Assembly: GCA_002428485.1 (NCBI GenBank) | Contig: DIWM01000008.1 | Span: forward strand, 1-64,000 | Reading direction: 5' to 3' | Length of the DNA stretch: 64,000 bases | Origin: Deltaproteobacteria bacterium UBA6106 | GTDB lineage: Bacteria; Desulfobacterota; Syntrophorhabdia; Syntrophorhabdales; Syntrophorhabdaceae | In this document: piece after piece, positions 1 to 8,713 of the stretch | How positions within the stretch are numbered: position 1 is the stretch's first letter | Layout: each line of letters opens with the position of its first letter | Notes under the pieces: generated by a model | The model's input: the letters and a program-made list of their open reading frames with translations, nothing else | Told to the model about the DNA's origin: nothing | Database searches by the model: none | Position numbers and translations under genes: made by a program

Positions 1-1457
1 TCAAACTCGTTATGCTGAATCACCCGGAGCAGCTTGGCCTGCATCTCCAGCGACAGCTCCCCTATCTCGTCCAGGCAAAGGGTGGAACCATTGGCGAGCT
101 CGAATCGGCCCACCTGCCGGGTATCGGCCCCGGTAAATGCCCCCTTCTCCCGGCCAAACAGTTCGCTCTCCATCAAATTTGCCGGCAGGGCAGCACAGTT
201 GACGGTGATCAGCGGACGATCCTTGCGGGGGCTCATGTGGTGAATGGCGGCGGCAACCAACTCCTTTCCCGTACCGGTTTCACCCAGGATGAGGACTGTT
301 GTGTTCGCAGGGGCAACCTGCTCTGCCCGATAAAGGACATACTTGAGACCGTCGCTTCGCCCGAGAATGTGCTCGAATTGATGTTTCATCGTGATCTCTT
401 GACGGAAATAAATATTTTCTGCCTCGAGTTGGTCTTTCAATGTTTTGATCTCAGAAAGAGCAGTCTGAAGCTCGATCGTCCGCTCCTCCACTCGCCGCTC
501 CAATTCGTTGTGGGCCTTTTGCAAAGCCTCTTCTATAAGTTTCCGTTGAGTGATATCGCGGATGTTGCACTGAATCACCTTATGATGATTCACCAGATAG
601 ACATTGCTGACAAACTCCACGGCGATGAGACGTCCATCTTTCGTTTCCAGCGGTAAATCTTCGTAGCGGACATATCCCTTTGCCTGAAGCTCCCCGAAGA
701 CAGCTTTCGACGCCTCAATATCCTGAAAGGCACCAATCTCCCAGAGTTTCTTCCCTAAAAAGTCCTCATGCGAATAACCCAGCATTTCTAAAAGGAACGG
801 GTTTACATCTGATATTTGTCCTGTCCCGGCATCGAGGAGTAATATTCCGTCCCGGGCCGTTTCAAAGAGGCGGCGGTAACGCGTTTCGGAGATCTTCAGC
901 GCCTCCTCGGACTGCTTTTCGGCGGTAATGTCCTCAAAGGCGAGGAGGATCATTTCCGTGCCTTTGCCCTCCTGTAAGATCCGGCGGGCGTTGAGAAGCA
1001 TCGTTCTCCGCCCGATGGCCGGGAACTCATGGTCAACTTCAAAATCATTGAAATGGGTGTTTTGGGGGATGACCTCCTCCAATAACGTTCGCAATGAAGG
1101 AATGTCCCACACATTGTTGCCTATACTGTACAGAAATCGTCCCTCTGTTTCTTCGGGCGTCATATGGAACATTTCGCAGAAGGAACGGTTGACCTTGATT
1201 ACCCTCAGGTCAGGGGCAAGCACGATAAGGGGTTCACGAATTGTTTCCACTATGCTTTCAGCGAATTTTTGGACTTTCTCAAAAGTTTTCTCTGTCCGCT
1301 TACGTTCAGCTATCTGGGCCTGCACCAGTTCGTTCGCTTCCTGCAAGCGCCGTTCCATGTCGTCCAGCCTCGCCTGAAGCCCTTTCACCTCAAGGAGAAG
1401 CTGCTGCTTTGTTTTGAGGTTTGCCCCGGTTTCTTTTTTTATGATATCACTCCTCAC
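1..1457 (-). CDS. sigma-54-dependent PAS-domain transcriptional activator (C-terminus beyond window)
   Basis: An open frame runs off the left edge of the window; about 485 residues are present. The order is a short coiled coil (about 15-60), a PAS domain (about 65-175), a second PAS domain (about 190-310), another coiled coil, then an AAA+ sigma-54 interaction domain from about 370. The Walker A GETGTGKE is at 392-399, followed by the GAFTGA loop that contacts sigma-54 and a Walker B LCLDEIGE. The end of the AAA+ domain and the expected Fis-type helix-turn-helix are missing. Such proteins bind enhancers and hydrolyse ATP to open sigma-54 promoters in response to a PAS-sensed signal; the signal cannot be told. 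There is no receiver domain, so it probably senses directly. The start is taken as GTG at 1457, the first start codon after an in-frame TAA at 1473-1475. The ribosome site is weak, so the start is uncertain. Target genes are unknown. Confidence 0.9.
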   Translation of the reverse strand, partial: MRSDIIKKETGANLKTKQQLLLEVKGLQARLDDMERRLQEANELVQAQIAERKRTEKTFEKVQKFAESIVETIREPLIVLAPDLRVIKVNRSFCEMFHMTPEETEGRFLYSIGNNVWDIPSLRTLLEEVIPQNTHFNDFEVDHEFPAIGRRTMLLNARRILQEGKGTEMILLAFEDITAEKQSEEALKISETRYRRLFETARDGILLLDAGTGQISDVNPFLLEMLGYSHEDFLGKKLWEIGAFQDIEASKAVFGELQAKGYVRYEDLPLETKDGRLIAVEFVSNVYLVNHHKVIQCNIRDITQRKLIEEALQKAHNELERRVEERTIELQTALSEIKTLKDQLEAENIYFRQEITMKHQFEHILGRSDGLKYVLYRAEQVAPANTTVLILGETGTGKELVAAAIHHMSPRKDRPLITVNCAALPANLMESELFGREKGAFTGADTRQVGRFELANGSTLCLDEIGELSLEMQAKLLRVIQHNEF

Positions 1458-1657
1458 TATACCCCCGCTGATTTATGCAGGATATCGTTCCCGATCTTCC
1501 CCCTCTTTATGAATTACGTTTTGTTATTCTTATATTGTTGTATTGAACAAATGTCAATAATATTTCTATTTGGTAGCCGTTACCGCTTGAAGTATTGCAC
1601 AGCATGGGTAAACAGCAAAAACAACATGAGCAGGAAGATATGGAATAGAATTTATAA

Positions 1658-1889
1658 AGGTGATTTTTGATTCCACGGGATAGTCATTGTGCCTGTTTTA
1701 TTTTGAAAAGGTCCCGGTATTTTCCGTACCCTTCTTTTTCCAGGCTCGCCCTGGGGATAAACCGCAACGCAGCAGAATTAATGCAGTACCGTAGCCCCGT
1801 AGGCTTAGGCCCGTCGTTGAACACGTGGCCGAGATGTGAGTTTGCGTGTTTGCTGCGAACTTCGGTTCGTACCATGAGAAAGCTGCGGT
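1658..1889 (-). pseudogene. dead 3' fragment of the msrAB gene (second copy)
   Basis: About 230 bp match the 3' end of the complete MsrA-MsrB gene at 8679-8910 with one visible difference, G at 1696 versus A at 8715. The fragment encodes only the last 66 or so MsrB residues, including the catalytic RYCINS. The single difference turns the stop codon into CAG, so the frame reads three residues further. Homology stops sharply at 1889 and an imperfect palindrome begins ten bases later. It has no start region and is best read as a recent partial duplication with no product. Confidence 0.85.
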
Positions 1890-1898
1890 CAGAGCGCT

Positions 1899-2016
1899 AT
1901 GAGGGACATAGCTGACTATCTTGACTTACCACTATTTTTCACAGATGATTCTCTCTCTTTATTTCTACATACCGACAAGGAAAGAGCAAGTCACGTTAAT
2001 CAACAACGTCCCCTAT
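1899..2016. repeat. REP-like imperfect palindrome, subtype A, copy 1
   Basis: The left arm reads GAGGGACATAGCTGACTATC and the right arm GTTAATCAACAACGTCCCC. These are imperfect inverted repeats around a variable T/C-rich centre. The same layout recurs at 9885-9994 and 62579-62693, and with a different centre at 61223-61330 and 63429-63540. The arms can fold into a long interrupted hairpin. The family looks like REP/MITE-type non-autonomous elements. Confidence 0.75.
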
Positions 2017-2055
2017 TATGACAGGCGTTTATGAAACAGAGCAGGAAGCTATCTG

Positions 2056-3207
2056 CTATTTTTTGTCCCTTACCTCGCGCGCGATGCCCTGGTAGCCCTG
2101 GATCCCGTCAGAGCCCCGTAGCGGAGTACCGTTAAGCATGCAGGCCATGACAGATCCGTCCTTTTTCTTCAGCTTTACCTCGAAATAATCGATGCAACCC
2201 TTTTCTTCGATCGTCTTTACGTACATCTTGCAATCATCCCTGTTCAGGTAGGTGTCGATGGCGCGGAGCCCTTGTATCTCGTCCTTCGAATAACCGAAGA
2301 GCTTGAGGAAGGACTGGTTCACGTCGGTGAGGTTGCCTTTCTTGTCGGTAATGAATATGGCATCAAGCGAGTCTTCAAAAAGTGTCCTGTATTTCTTCTC
2401 GCTGTCAATGAGGGCCTGTTCATATTGCTTGCGCTTTGTGACGTCCAGGAGGACGCCGAGGACTTCGACGATGCGCCCGTCTTCCTTTATGGCCGTCGTG
2501 CTGATGTGTGCCCACGATATGCCTTTTGCAGTCTGGAAGGGAAACTCATAGGGAGGAACCTCTTCACCCCGTGCCGTCGCCTCAAAATGTTTCTTAACGC
2601 CCTCCCTCTCAGCCTGGGGGACCACTTCATAGAGGCTTTTCCCGATATACCACTCCAGCGGATATCCCGATCTTTGCGCTACCACGTCGTTGACGAAGGT
2701 AAAACGCCCCTCGGTATCAAAGATGAGGATTCCGTAGTGCATGTTCTTCAGACTTGTCCTGAAACTGAGAGCACTCTTTTCTATGTAATCTTCCGCCTTC
2801 TTGAGGTCGGTGATGTCCTGGGAGGCCACCACTACATGGGTGACATATCCGTTGGTGTTGAAATACGGGGAATAGGATACGCTGTAGTATCGAGGTTCCC
2901 CGCCAGGAAACTCTAACCAGTTTTCATAGCGCACCACGTTGCCGGCAAAACATTGGTCCAGGTGTCTCTTGATAACTTTCCTGAACAATGTCTCTCCCCA
3001 GATGTGCGCCACCGTATTGCCGACAACATCTTTCCTGTCCCTCCCGTGGTCCCTGCAGTAGGCTTCGCTGGCGAAGTCATACACGTAGGACCTGTTGATG
3101 AGGGTCATTGAATCAAGCACAAAATTCTTTTTTACCACATTCTTGTTTTCCTTTCCCTTTTGAGCCGGTTCTGTCAGTGACTGTTGAAATTTCCCTGTAC
3201 TTTTCAA
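2056..3207 (-). CDS. triple PAS-domain protein without an output domain
   Basis: A 383-residue soluble protein made of three PAS/PAC units at about 30-135, 140-262 and 267-382. Each ends in a PAC-like tail (DITDLKKAEDYIE, DVTKRKQYEQAL, GIAREVRDKK). No kinase, GGDEF, HTH or other output module follows, so it can only signal through a partner or be the sensory remnant of a kinase. The start is a TTG at 3205-3207, chosen because AAAGGAGG sits eight bases upstream and no ATG is better placed. It has no transmembrane segment. The neighbouring sigma-54 regulator at 1-1457 also has PAS domains, but a link between them is only a guess. Confidence 0.85.
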   Translation of the reverse strand: MKSTGKFQQSLTEPAQKGKENKNVVKKNFVLDSMTLINRSYVYDFASEAYCRDHGRDRKDVVGNTVAHIWGETLFRKVIKRHLDQCFAGNVVRYENWLEFPGGEPRYYSVSYSPYFNTNGYVTHVVVASQDITDLKKAEDYIEKSALSFRTSLKNMHYGILIFDTEGRFTFVNDVVAQRSGYPLEWYIGKSLYEVVPQAEREGVKKHFEATARGEEVPPYEFPFQTAKGISWAHISTTAIKEDGRIVEVLGVLLDVTKRKQYEQALIDSEKKYRTLFEDSLDAIFITDKKGNLTDVNQSFLKLFGYSKDEIQGLRAIDTYLNRDDCKMYVKTIEEKGCIDYFEVKLKKKDGSVMACMLNGTPLRGSDGIQGYQGIAREVRDKK

Positions 3208-3386
3208 GCCGATCCTCCTTTGAATATTGATTAGGGATACGTTTTTTCATTGTATATGAAACAGGTAATAATGGCAAAATAATTTTTATTTAAATAGCCG
3301 TGGGGTCGGGTCTTTTATAAAGAATAACGGGGCCGGCTTGACATTTGACAAATTGTAAGACCACAACATGGGTTCGAAGAAAGACT

Positions 3387-3464
3387 TTGGGCAAAAGGGG
3401 ACGTTCTTAAGAAATTAAATAACAATTGGGCAAAAGGGGACGTTCTTAAGAAATTAAATAACAA
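3387..3464. repeat. two perfect tandem copies of a 39-bp REP-like unit
   Basis: Unit 1 is 3387-3425 and unit 2 is 3426-3464, identical throughout. Each contains GGGGACGTTC followed by the palindrome TTCTTAAGAA and AAATTAAATAAC. A degenerate copy in opposite orientation lies at 3634-3664. This stretch fills most of the 433-bp gene-free interval 3208-3640, in which no credible gene is seen. Confidence 0.8.
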
Positions 3465-3633
3465 TTGGGATGATAGGGGATCATCATTCAACATAACCTC
3501 CCATTGCGTTTTTTTAGTTTTTTTATTAGCGGAGTTGATTTCCAATGTAACTATTGGGAGTATATTGTGTTGCCTTTACATGAAAAGCGTAGATGGCTAT
3601 GAATAACCAATTACAAGAGTTTGCTGTATGGGA

Positions 3634-3664
3634 GAAAAAGTTATTTAATTTCTAAAGAGTGCCC
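3634..3664 (-). repeat. inverted degenerate copy of the 39-bp unit, overlapping a gene end
   Basis: Read on the minus strand this is a GGGGGCACTC block followed by TTTAGAAATTAAATAAC, matching the units at 3387-3464 with a few changes. It supplies the last codons and stop of the minus-strand gene that ends at 3641. Confidence 0.6.
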
Positions 3665-4789
3665 CCTGTTGCCTACGGTTTGTGGGGGAGGCTCAGGCTC
3701 GGATTGCGGGAGATACACAGGGATAATGAACCCCGATGCATAGTCAACTCCCGGAAAGGAAGCCCGGACTTCAAGCTTCCATGACGAGCCCGTCCAAAAT
3801 GTCCTCTTTGCTATTTTTTCTTTTGCCTCATCGGGTATCCTGATCTCGACAGGGATCCGGAGCGTGCCATCACCGGGCCTGATCAGTGTGTAAGGCGGTA
3901 TCGCGACATTGGTACTCCAGCGGACGATCGCGTTGCGGCCGGTAAGCTCTAGGTTCAAAAGCTCCACTTCAACGGACCCCTCGGGGAGTTCGGGCAGGCC
4001 CGTCTTGATCTTCGGAAAATCGATCTCGATCTCTACCTCGAGGGCGCCGCCCACGAAGGCAGGCAGCGTCTTGAGGTGGCAGATCGAGGCGCCGAACTTC
4101 CTTTTCTTAAGATAGAGATAGACGAAAACTACTGCGACCCCGCAGCCCATTAAGATGCCGGCCACCAACTCCAGCAATCTCCTTGTATCAGGAGAGAATA
4201 GGCCCAATGCACTGCCGGGAAACATGATGAGCAGCGGCAGAGAAAAGATCAACGGAACGACCCCGCGGAGGCTGATCGCGACGTTCTTCTCCTTGAGGTA
4301 CCGGTACAGGCAGCCAAGCGCAAGTGTGATCCCACAGGATATCAATAAAGCGGTTGCCAGAATATTGATCGGCACGGTCAATACAGCGTATATTGACATC
4401 CCGATCAGCATTATCGAGGCCAATATCCAGAGGACATACACCGCGGGGACTATCCCTATCCTGTGAACAATGCGCCTTTTTCGCCATTCCTCATTCACCA
4501 TCCACGGCTGTTTGTCCAGATCGACGTCGTCGAGCGAGTGGTCTCGCATGGATCGAAGGGTGTCCCTGGCTATCTTCGCGCCTAAAAGAAAAAGAAGGAG
4601 GACTATTACACCCAGGAAACTGAATATTCCCGAAAGGGCCCAGACATGTGAAGTGTTTCTTGCTTCATAGATAAAGAGGCAGATCAGGATGAATGAGGCC
4701 ATACCGATAGCGGCGAGGATGATGCCGGCCGCAAAGCCGCAGATGTGCCAGAAGAGGCGGAAGGATTTGCGCCGCCGTTTGCTGCTCAT
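3641..4789 (-). CDS. multi-span membrane protein with C-terminal beta-rich domain, DUF3592 partner
   Basis: A 382-residue protein of unknown function. The ATG at 4789 sits in an ATGA overlap with the stop of the DUF3592 gene upstream, which implies translational coupling; a longer in-frame extension inside that gene is not believed. The N-terminus is basic (SSKRRRKSF), followed by about six hydrophobic spans between residues 12 and 245, including a pair separated by an acidic loop (DHSLDDVDLDKQPW). Residues 250-365 form a soluble, strand-rich region after the last span. The extreme C-terminus (SLEIK) is encoded by an inverted REP-like repeat, so the original end may have been altered. I recognise no family. 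The coupling to DUF3592 suggests the two act together in the membrane. Confidence 0.75.
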   Translation of the reverse strand: MSSKRRRKSFRLFWHICGFAAGIILAAIGMASFILICLFIYEARNTSHVWALSGIFSFLGVIVLLLFLLGAKIARDTLRSMRDHSLDDVDLDKQPWMVNEEWRKRRIVHRIGIVPAVYVLWILASIMLIGMSIYAVLTVPINILATALLISCGITLALGCLYRYLKEKNVAISLRGVVPLIFSLPLLIMFPGSALGLFSPDTRRLLELVAGILMGCGVAVVFVYLYLKKRKFGASICHLKTLPAFVGGALEVEIEIDFPKIKTGLPELPEGSVEVELLNLELTGRNAIVRWSTNVAIPPYTLIRPGDGTLRIPVEIRIPDEAKEKIAKRTFWTGSSWKLEVRASFPGVDYASGFIIPVYLPQSEPEPPPQTVGNRGHSLEIK

Positions 4790-5292
4790 ACTTGTTGTCC
4801 ATCCGCCGGGAGGCCCGGTCTGGCGAACCTGTTTTTCATTGCGAGCATTACTCCAAGGCCAAGAAACAATACGCCAAAGCCCAACAGCCACCCGATGAAC
4901 CGCATCACGTCTGTCGTTAATGAGGATCTCCCCGCGTTCATTGGGTCAAAAAAGACCTTGATCGGACCGCCTATCTTATAAGACCCTTCAAGTTGTTTGA
5001 TCCCGTCTTTCGATTCCCCAAAGGTGTACCAGGGGATAATGCAATCCTGACCCTGGTACACCTTCCCGTCAACCTGGTACCTATAATCAATCCTCAACGT
5101 ATAGCGGGATTCGTACTTGGCATTAAGCAGCGTGTTGATCCTCTCCCGTTTGAGAACGGTTCCTTGGGTTGACGCCCAGTCCTTCTTTGCTATACCTTCG
5201 ATGATGCGGTACGAACAAAAAGCCAGTATGAATACCCCTAAGGCCAGCATTATATATCCGGCAAACGAAACAATACGCTGAGCAGGCTTCAT
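4786..5292 (-). CDS. DUF3592 membrane protein
   Basis: A 168-residue protein with a transmembrane helix near each end (about 8-30 and 131-153) around an extracytoplasmic domain of about 90 residues. The domain carries the DUF3592-type strands (YTLRIDYRYQVDGKVYQG) and a late VFFDPMNAG segment. The family is common and has no assigned biochemical role. The start is the ATG at 5292 after an AAGGGGGGGG ribosome site; the frame stays open upstream to 5514, but that part looks non-coding. It is followed by the overlapping membrane-protein gene at 4789. Confidence 0.8.
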   Translation of the reverse strand: MKPAQRIVSFAGYIMLALGVFILAFCSYRIIEGIAKKDWASTQGTVLKRERINTLLNAKYESRYTLRIDYRYQVDGKVYQGQDCIIPWYTFGESKDGIKQLEGSYKIGGPIKVFFDPMNAGRSSLTTDVMRFIGWLLGFGVLFLGLGVMLAMKNRFARPGLPADGQQV

Positions 5293-5568
5293 GATACCCC
5301 CCCCCTTGCATATACCCCCCTGTCTCATCCAAGTATAGCAGACCCCGGCGGGTTTGTGGAGTATCAGACGCTGCATCACGTTTCGATCCTCTGCCTTAGG
5401 GATATTGCGTAGACCACGGCTTTCGCACACGTGCACGACTCTCAGGACCTCCTTTTTTATTCTTGATTTGCAAAACATATGAGAATATATTCTACATTGA
5501 TCTTGACGTGACATGGGTTTGTCGCATGCATGTATGTAAAATATCTTAACTTATAAAGGAGAAGAGCT

Positions 5569-6561
5569 ATGAGATATGTGAAACAACTGTTAACCCTTTT
5601 TTGTATTGCATTCCTCGTCCTTGCCGTTTCCCTCCCGGTATTTGCGGCTGAGGATAAATATCCTTCAAAAGTTATTACCATCATTGTGCCTTTCTCGGCA
5701 GGCGGCCCGTCGGACACCATCGCCCGTTTGGTTGCCCAGACCATGAGCGTGTCGCTCAAAAACCAGATCATCGTGGAGAATGTTGCCGGAGCCGGAGGCA
5801 CCATTGGAGCCGCCAGGGTGGCAAAGGCGCAGCCTGACGGATATACGCTTTTTGTACACCATATCGGCCATTCCACTGCTCCGACCCTCTACCGCAAGCT
5901 GACGTATGATCCGATCAATGACTTCGCGCCGATAGGGCTGATCAACGATGGGGCGATGACGCTGGTGGCGAGGAAGAACTTTCCAGCCAATAACCTCAAG
6001 GAGCTGATCGCATACGTGAAGGCCAACAAGGACAAGGTCAACCTGGCTAACGCAGGAGTGGGTTCTGCTTCGCACCTGGCCGGTATGCTCTTCATGTCGG
6101 CGCTCCAGATCGACTTGACCACCATTCCCTACAAAGGCACAGGTCCGGCAATGAACGATCTCCTCGGCGGCCAGGTGGACTTCATGATCGACCAGACCAC
6201 CAACACCACGAGCCACATCAAAGCCGGCAAGATCAAGGTTTACGGTGTAACCACGAAAAAGAGGCTTGCTTCTTTGCCCGATGTCCCGACGATGAATGAG
6301 GCCGGTCTGCCGAACTTTGAAATAACAGTCTGGCACGCCTTGTATGCTCCAAAAGGTACGCCGAAGCCGATCATCGATCAGCTCTCGAAGGCCCTGCAGG
6401 CGGCGCTGAAGGACCCCGTGCTGAACCAGCGGTTTGCCGATCTTGGTTCCGAGTCCGTGGCCCAGAACCGCGCTACGCCAGAGGCGCTTCGCGCCCATCT
6501 CAAATCTGAGATCAACAAATGGGGACCGATCATCAAAAAGGCAGGCGTTTTTGCTGATTGA
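5569..6561 (+). CDS. tctC: tripartite tricarboxylate transporter substrate-binding protein (TctC/Bug family)
   Basis: A 330-residue periplasmic binding protein. A cleavable signal peptide (basic MRYVKQ, hydrophobic core, cleavage near VFAAE) precedes the Bug-family fold. Recognisable segments are IIVPFSAGGPSDTIARL near the start of the mature protein, the GAGGTIGAARVAKAQPDGYT loop that contacts ligand carboxylates, and IPYKGTGPAMNDLLGGQVDF. Bug proteins capture carboxylates such as citrate or aromatic acids and hand them to TctA/TctB; the ligand cannot be told from sequence. AAAGGAG lies seven bases before the ATG. tctB follows after 29 bp and tctA after a further 49 bp, so the full transporter is one operon. 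Confidence 0.95.
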   Translation: MRYVKQLLTLFCIAFLVLAVSLPVFAAEDKYPSKVITIIVPFSAGGPSDTIARLVAQTMSVSLKNQIIVENVAGAGGTIGAARVAKAQPDGYTLFVHHIGHSTAPTLYRKLTYDPINDFAPIGLINDGAMTLVARKNFPANNLKELIAYVKANKDKVNLANAGVGSASHLAGMLFMSALQIDLTTIPYKGTGPAMNDLLGGQVDFMIDQTTNTTSHIKAGKIKVYGVTTKKRLASLPDVPTMNEAGLPNFEITVWHALYAPKGTPKPIIDQLSKALQAALKDPVLNQRFADLGSESVAQNRATPEALRAHLKSEINKWGPIIKKAGVFAD

Positions 6562-6590
6562 TATCTTCTTTTTAAAAGGAGAAAATCTTC

Positions 6591-7052
6591 ATGGGTCAAC
6601 CGATACGTAATGTGAAAGACTTCTGGACCGGGGTCATCTATATTATTTTCGGGTCCACGGCCTTGATCATCGGCAGAAACTATAACATGGGCACGGCCTT
6701 AAAAATGGGACCGGCCTATTTCCCCGCTATCCTTAGCGGCCTGCTGATATTGATCGGGGTCATTTCCCTCATCCGTTCGTTTATAAAACCGGGCACCCCT
6801 TTTGGCGCCTTTGCGCTAAGAGGGCTGATCCTGATCATCGCATCGATAATTCTGTTCGGGTTTATCGTCCGCGGAGCCGGGTTGGTCATCGCGTTGCCTG
6901 TTCTTGTGATCATAAGTTCCTACGCAAGCATACGGTTCCGATGGAAATATTCGCTTATTTTGTCAGCGGGGCTGACGATATTTTGCGTTTTGATATTTTT
7001 GAAAGGTCTGGGAGTACCTCTTCCAGTGCTGGGAACATGGTTTGGAGGATAG
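6591..7052 (+). CDS. tctB: tripartite tricarboxylate transporter small membrane subunit TctB
   Basis: A 153-residue protein with four predicted transmembrane helices, the usual size and topology for TctB. The KMGPAYFPAILSGLLILIG stretch is typical of the family. It is the poorly conserved small subunit that assembles with TctA. AAAAGGAG precedes the ATG. It lies between tctC and tctA, which itself supports the assignment. Confidence 0.93.
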   Translation: MGQPIRNVKDFWTGVIYIIFGSTALIIGRNYNMGTALKMGPAYFPAILSGLLILIGVISLIRSFIKPGTPFGAFALRGLILIIASIILFGFIVRGAGLVIALPVLVIISSYASIRFRWKYSLILSAGLTIFCVLIFLKGLGVPLPVLGTWFGG

Positions 7053-7101
7053 CCGGGACAGAGGTAATTTAGTATTGGCAATTTAAGTTAATGGAGATCC
7101 A

Positions 7102-8601
7102 ATGGAACTCATTACCGATATTGGCTTAGGATTTTCGACCGCAATAACACTGGTCAACCTGCTCTGCTGTCTGGCGGGTGTCTTCCTCGGGACCTTGATC
7201 GGGGTGCTGCCCGGTCTTGGGCCGACAGCAACCATTGCCATGCTCCTGCCCATTACGTTCACCCTGCCTCCGGTTTCTTCCCTTATCATGCTTGCGGGTA
7301 TTTACTATGGCTCACAATATGGCGGCTCAACAACATCCATCCTGGTCAATGTCCCCGGTGAAGCTGCCTCGGTAGTGACGACGCTGGACGGCTATCAGAT
7401 GGCGCGAAATGGCCGCGCCGGCGTGGCCCTGACTACCGCTGCCGTCGGCTCCTTTTTCGCCGGCACGGTCGCCACAGCCCTTATTGCGCTGTTTGCATCG
7501 CCTATGGCCGAGATTGCGCTTAAATTCGGTCCGGCAGAATTTTTTTCCCTCATCGTTCTTGGGCTTCTCGCCGCCATTGTCCTGGCAAAGGGATCTCTGC
7601 TTCACGCCTTCGGCATGGTCATCCTGGGATTGCTTCTCGGACTGGTCGGCTCGGATGTCAATACCGGCACGCAACGGTTTACTTTTGGAATGCCTCAGCT
7701 CGCTGACGGGATCGGGTTTGTGGTGGTTGCTATGGGCATGTTCGGTATTGCCGAGATCATACGTAACCTGGAGCGCGAGGATATCCACTCAACCGTCGTG
7801 AATAAGATCACCAGTCTGATGCCTACCAGGGAGGATTGGAAGCGCATGATAGCTCCCACTCTGCGGGGAACCGTTATCGGATCGGCTCTTGGCATACTGC
7901 CGGGCAGCGGCTCGATCCTGGGAGCATTTGCGGCCTATGCCATCGAAAAGAAAGTATCGAAACATGGAAAGGAATTCGGAACAGGCGCAATCGAGGGTGT
8001 TGCCGCACCGGAATCGGCCAACAATGCAGGGGCCCAAACTTCGTTCATCCCGATGCTCACCCTGGGTATTCCCTCGAGTCCGGTGATGGCGCTCATGATC
8101 GGTGCGATGATCATTCAAGGCATCCAGCCTGGACCCTCGGTGATGGTCGAGCAACCTGCGCTTTTTTGGGGGATCATCGTTTCCATGTGGATAGGCAATT
8201 TTTTTCTTATCATCCTCAACCTGCCCTTGATCGGTATTTGGGTTCGCATGGTAAGCGTACCCTACCATTTTCTGTTTCCGGCCATACTGGTTTTCTGCGG
8301 TATCGGCGTTTTCAGCCTGAACAACGCCCAGTTTGATATCTACCTCATGGCCCTCTTCGGCGTGCTCGGATATATTTTTGTCAAGCTGGACTGCGAACCG
8401 GCGCCGATGTTGCTCGCATTCATTCTCGGCCCATTAATGGAAGAGTATATGCGCCGTGCGCTGCTGCTTTCACGCGGCGATCCCATGATCTTTATCCGGC
8501 GTCCGATCAGCGCTACCTTGCTTGCCATCGGCGTGCTCGCGATTGTCGCCGCGGCTCTCCCGGCGCTCTACAAAAAGCGCGAAGAGGCGTTTCGAGAGTA
8601 A
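7102..8601 (+). CDS. tctA: tripartite tricarboxylate transporter large permease TctA
   Basis: A 499-residue integral membrane protein with about 11-12 helices, full length for TctA. The N-terminal GVLPGLGPTATIAMLLP and the later internal repeat GILPGSGSILGAFAAY are the family's re-entrant signature loops. It catalyses ion-coupled uptake of the carboxylate delivered by TctC. The start is the ATG at 7102 with GGAG just upstream. It is the last gene of the operon; a minus-strand msrAB gene converges on it. Confidence 0.96.
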   Translation: MELITDIGLGFSTAITLVNLLCCLAGVFLGTLIGVLPGLGPTATIAMLLPITFTLPPVSSLIMLAGIYYGSQYGGSTTSILVNVPGEAASVVTTLDGYQMARNGRAGVALTTAAVGSFFAGTVATALIALFASPMAEIALKFGPAEFFSLIVLGLLAAIVLAKGSLLHAFGMVILGLLLGLVGSDVNTGTQRFTFGMPQLADGIGFVVVAMGMFGIAEIIRNLEREDIHSTVVNKITSLMPTREDWKRMIAPTLRGTVIGSALGILPGSGSILGAFAAYAIEKKVSKHGKEFGTGAIEGVAAPESANNAGAQTSFIPMLTLGIPSSPVMALMIGAMIIQGIQPGPSVMVEQPALFWGIIVSMWIGNFFLIILNLPLIGIWVRMVSVPYHFLFPAILVFCGIGVFSLNNAQFDIYLMALFGVLGYIFVKLDCEPAPMLLAFILGPLMEEYMRRALLLSRGDPMIFIRRPISATLLAIGVLAIVAAALPALYKKREEAFRE

Positions 8602-8713
8602 CGGTGGCAGATAGTATCTAAGTGCAAGAACAGCGGGGCTAGGCCATGACAGCCTGTTGACACGAGACATTCTGGTCCGGGTGATTTTTGATTCCACGGG
8701 ATAGTCATTGTGC

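Noticed and set aside
3315..3545. A 76-residue minus-strand frame.
   Set aside because: It is translated repeat DNA: the LLFNFLRTSPFAQ unit occurs twice because of the 39-bp tandem copies, and there is no ribosome site.
5665..6498. A 277-residue minus-strand frame opposite tctC.
   Set aside because: Shadow of a well-supported gene; the product is Arg/His-rich with no family resemblance.
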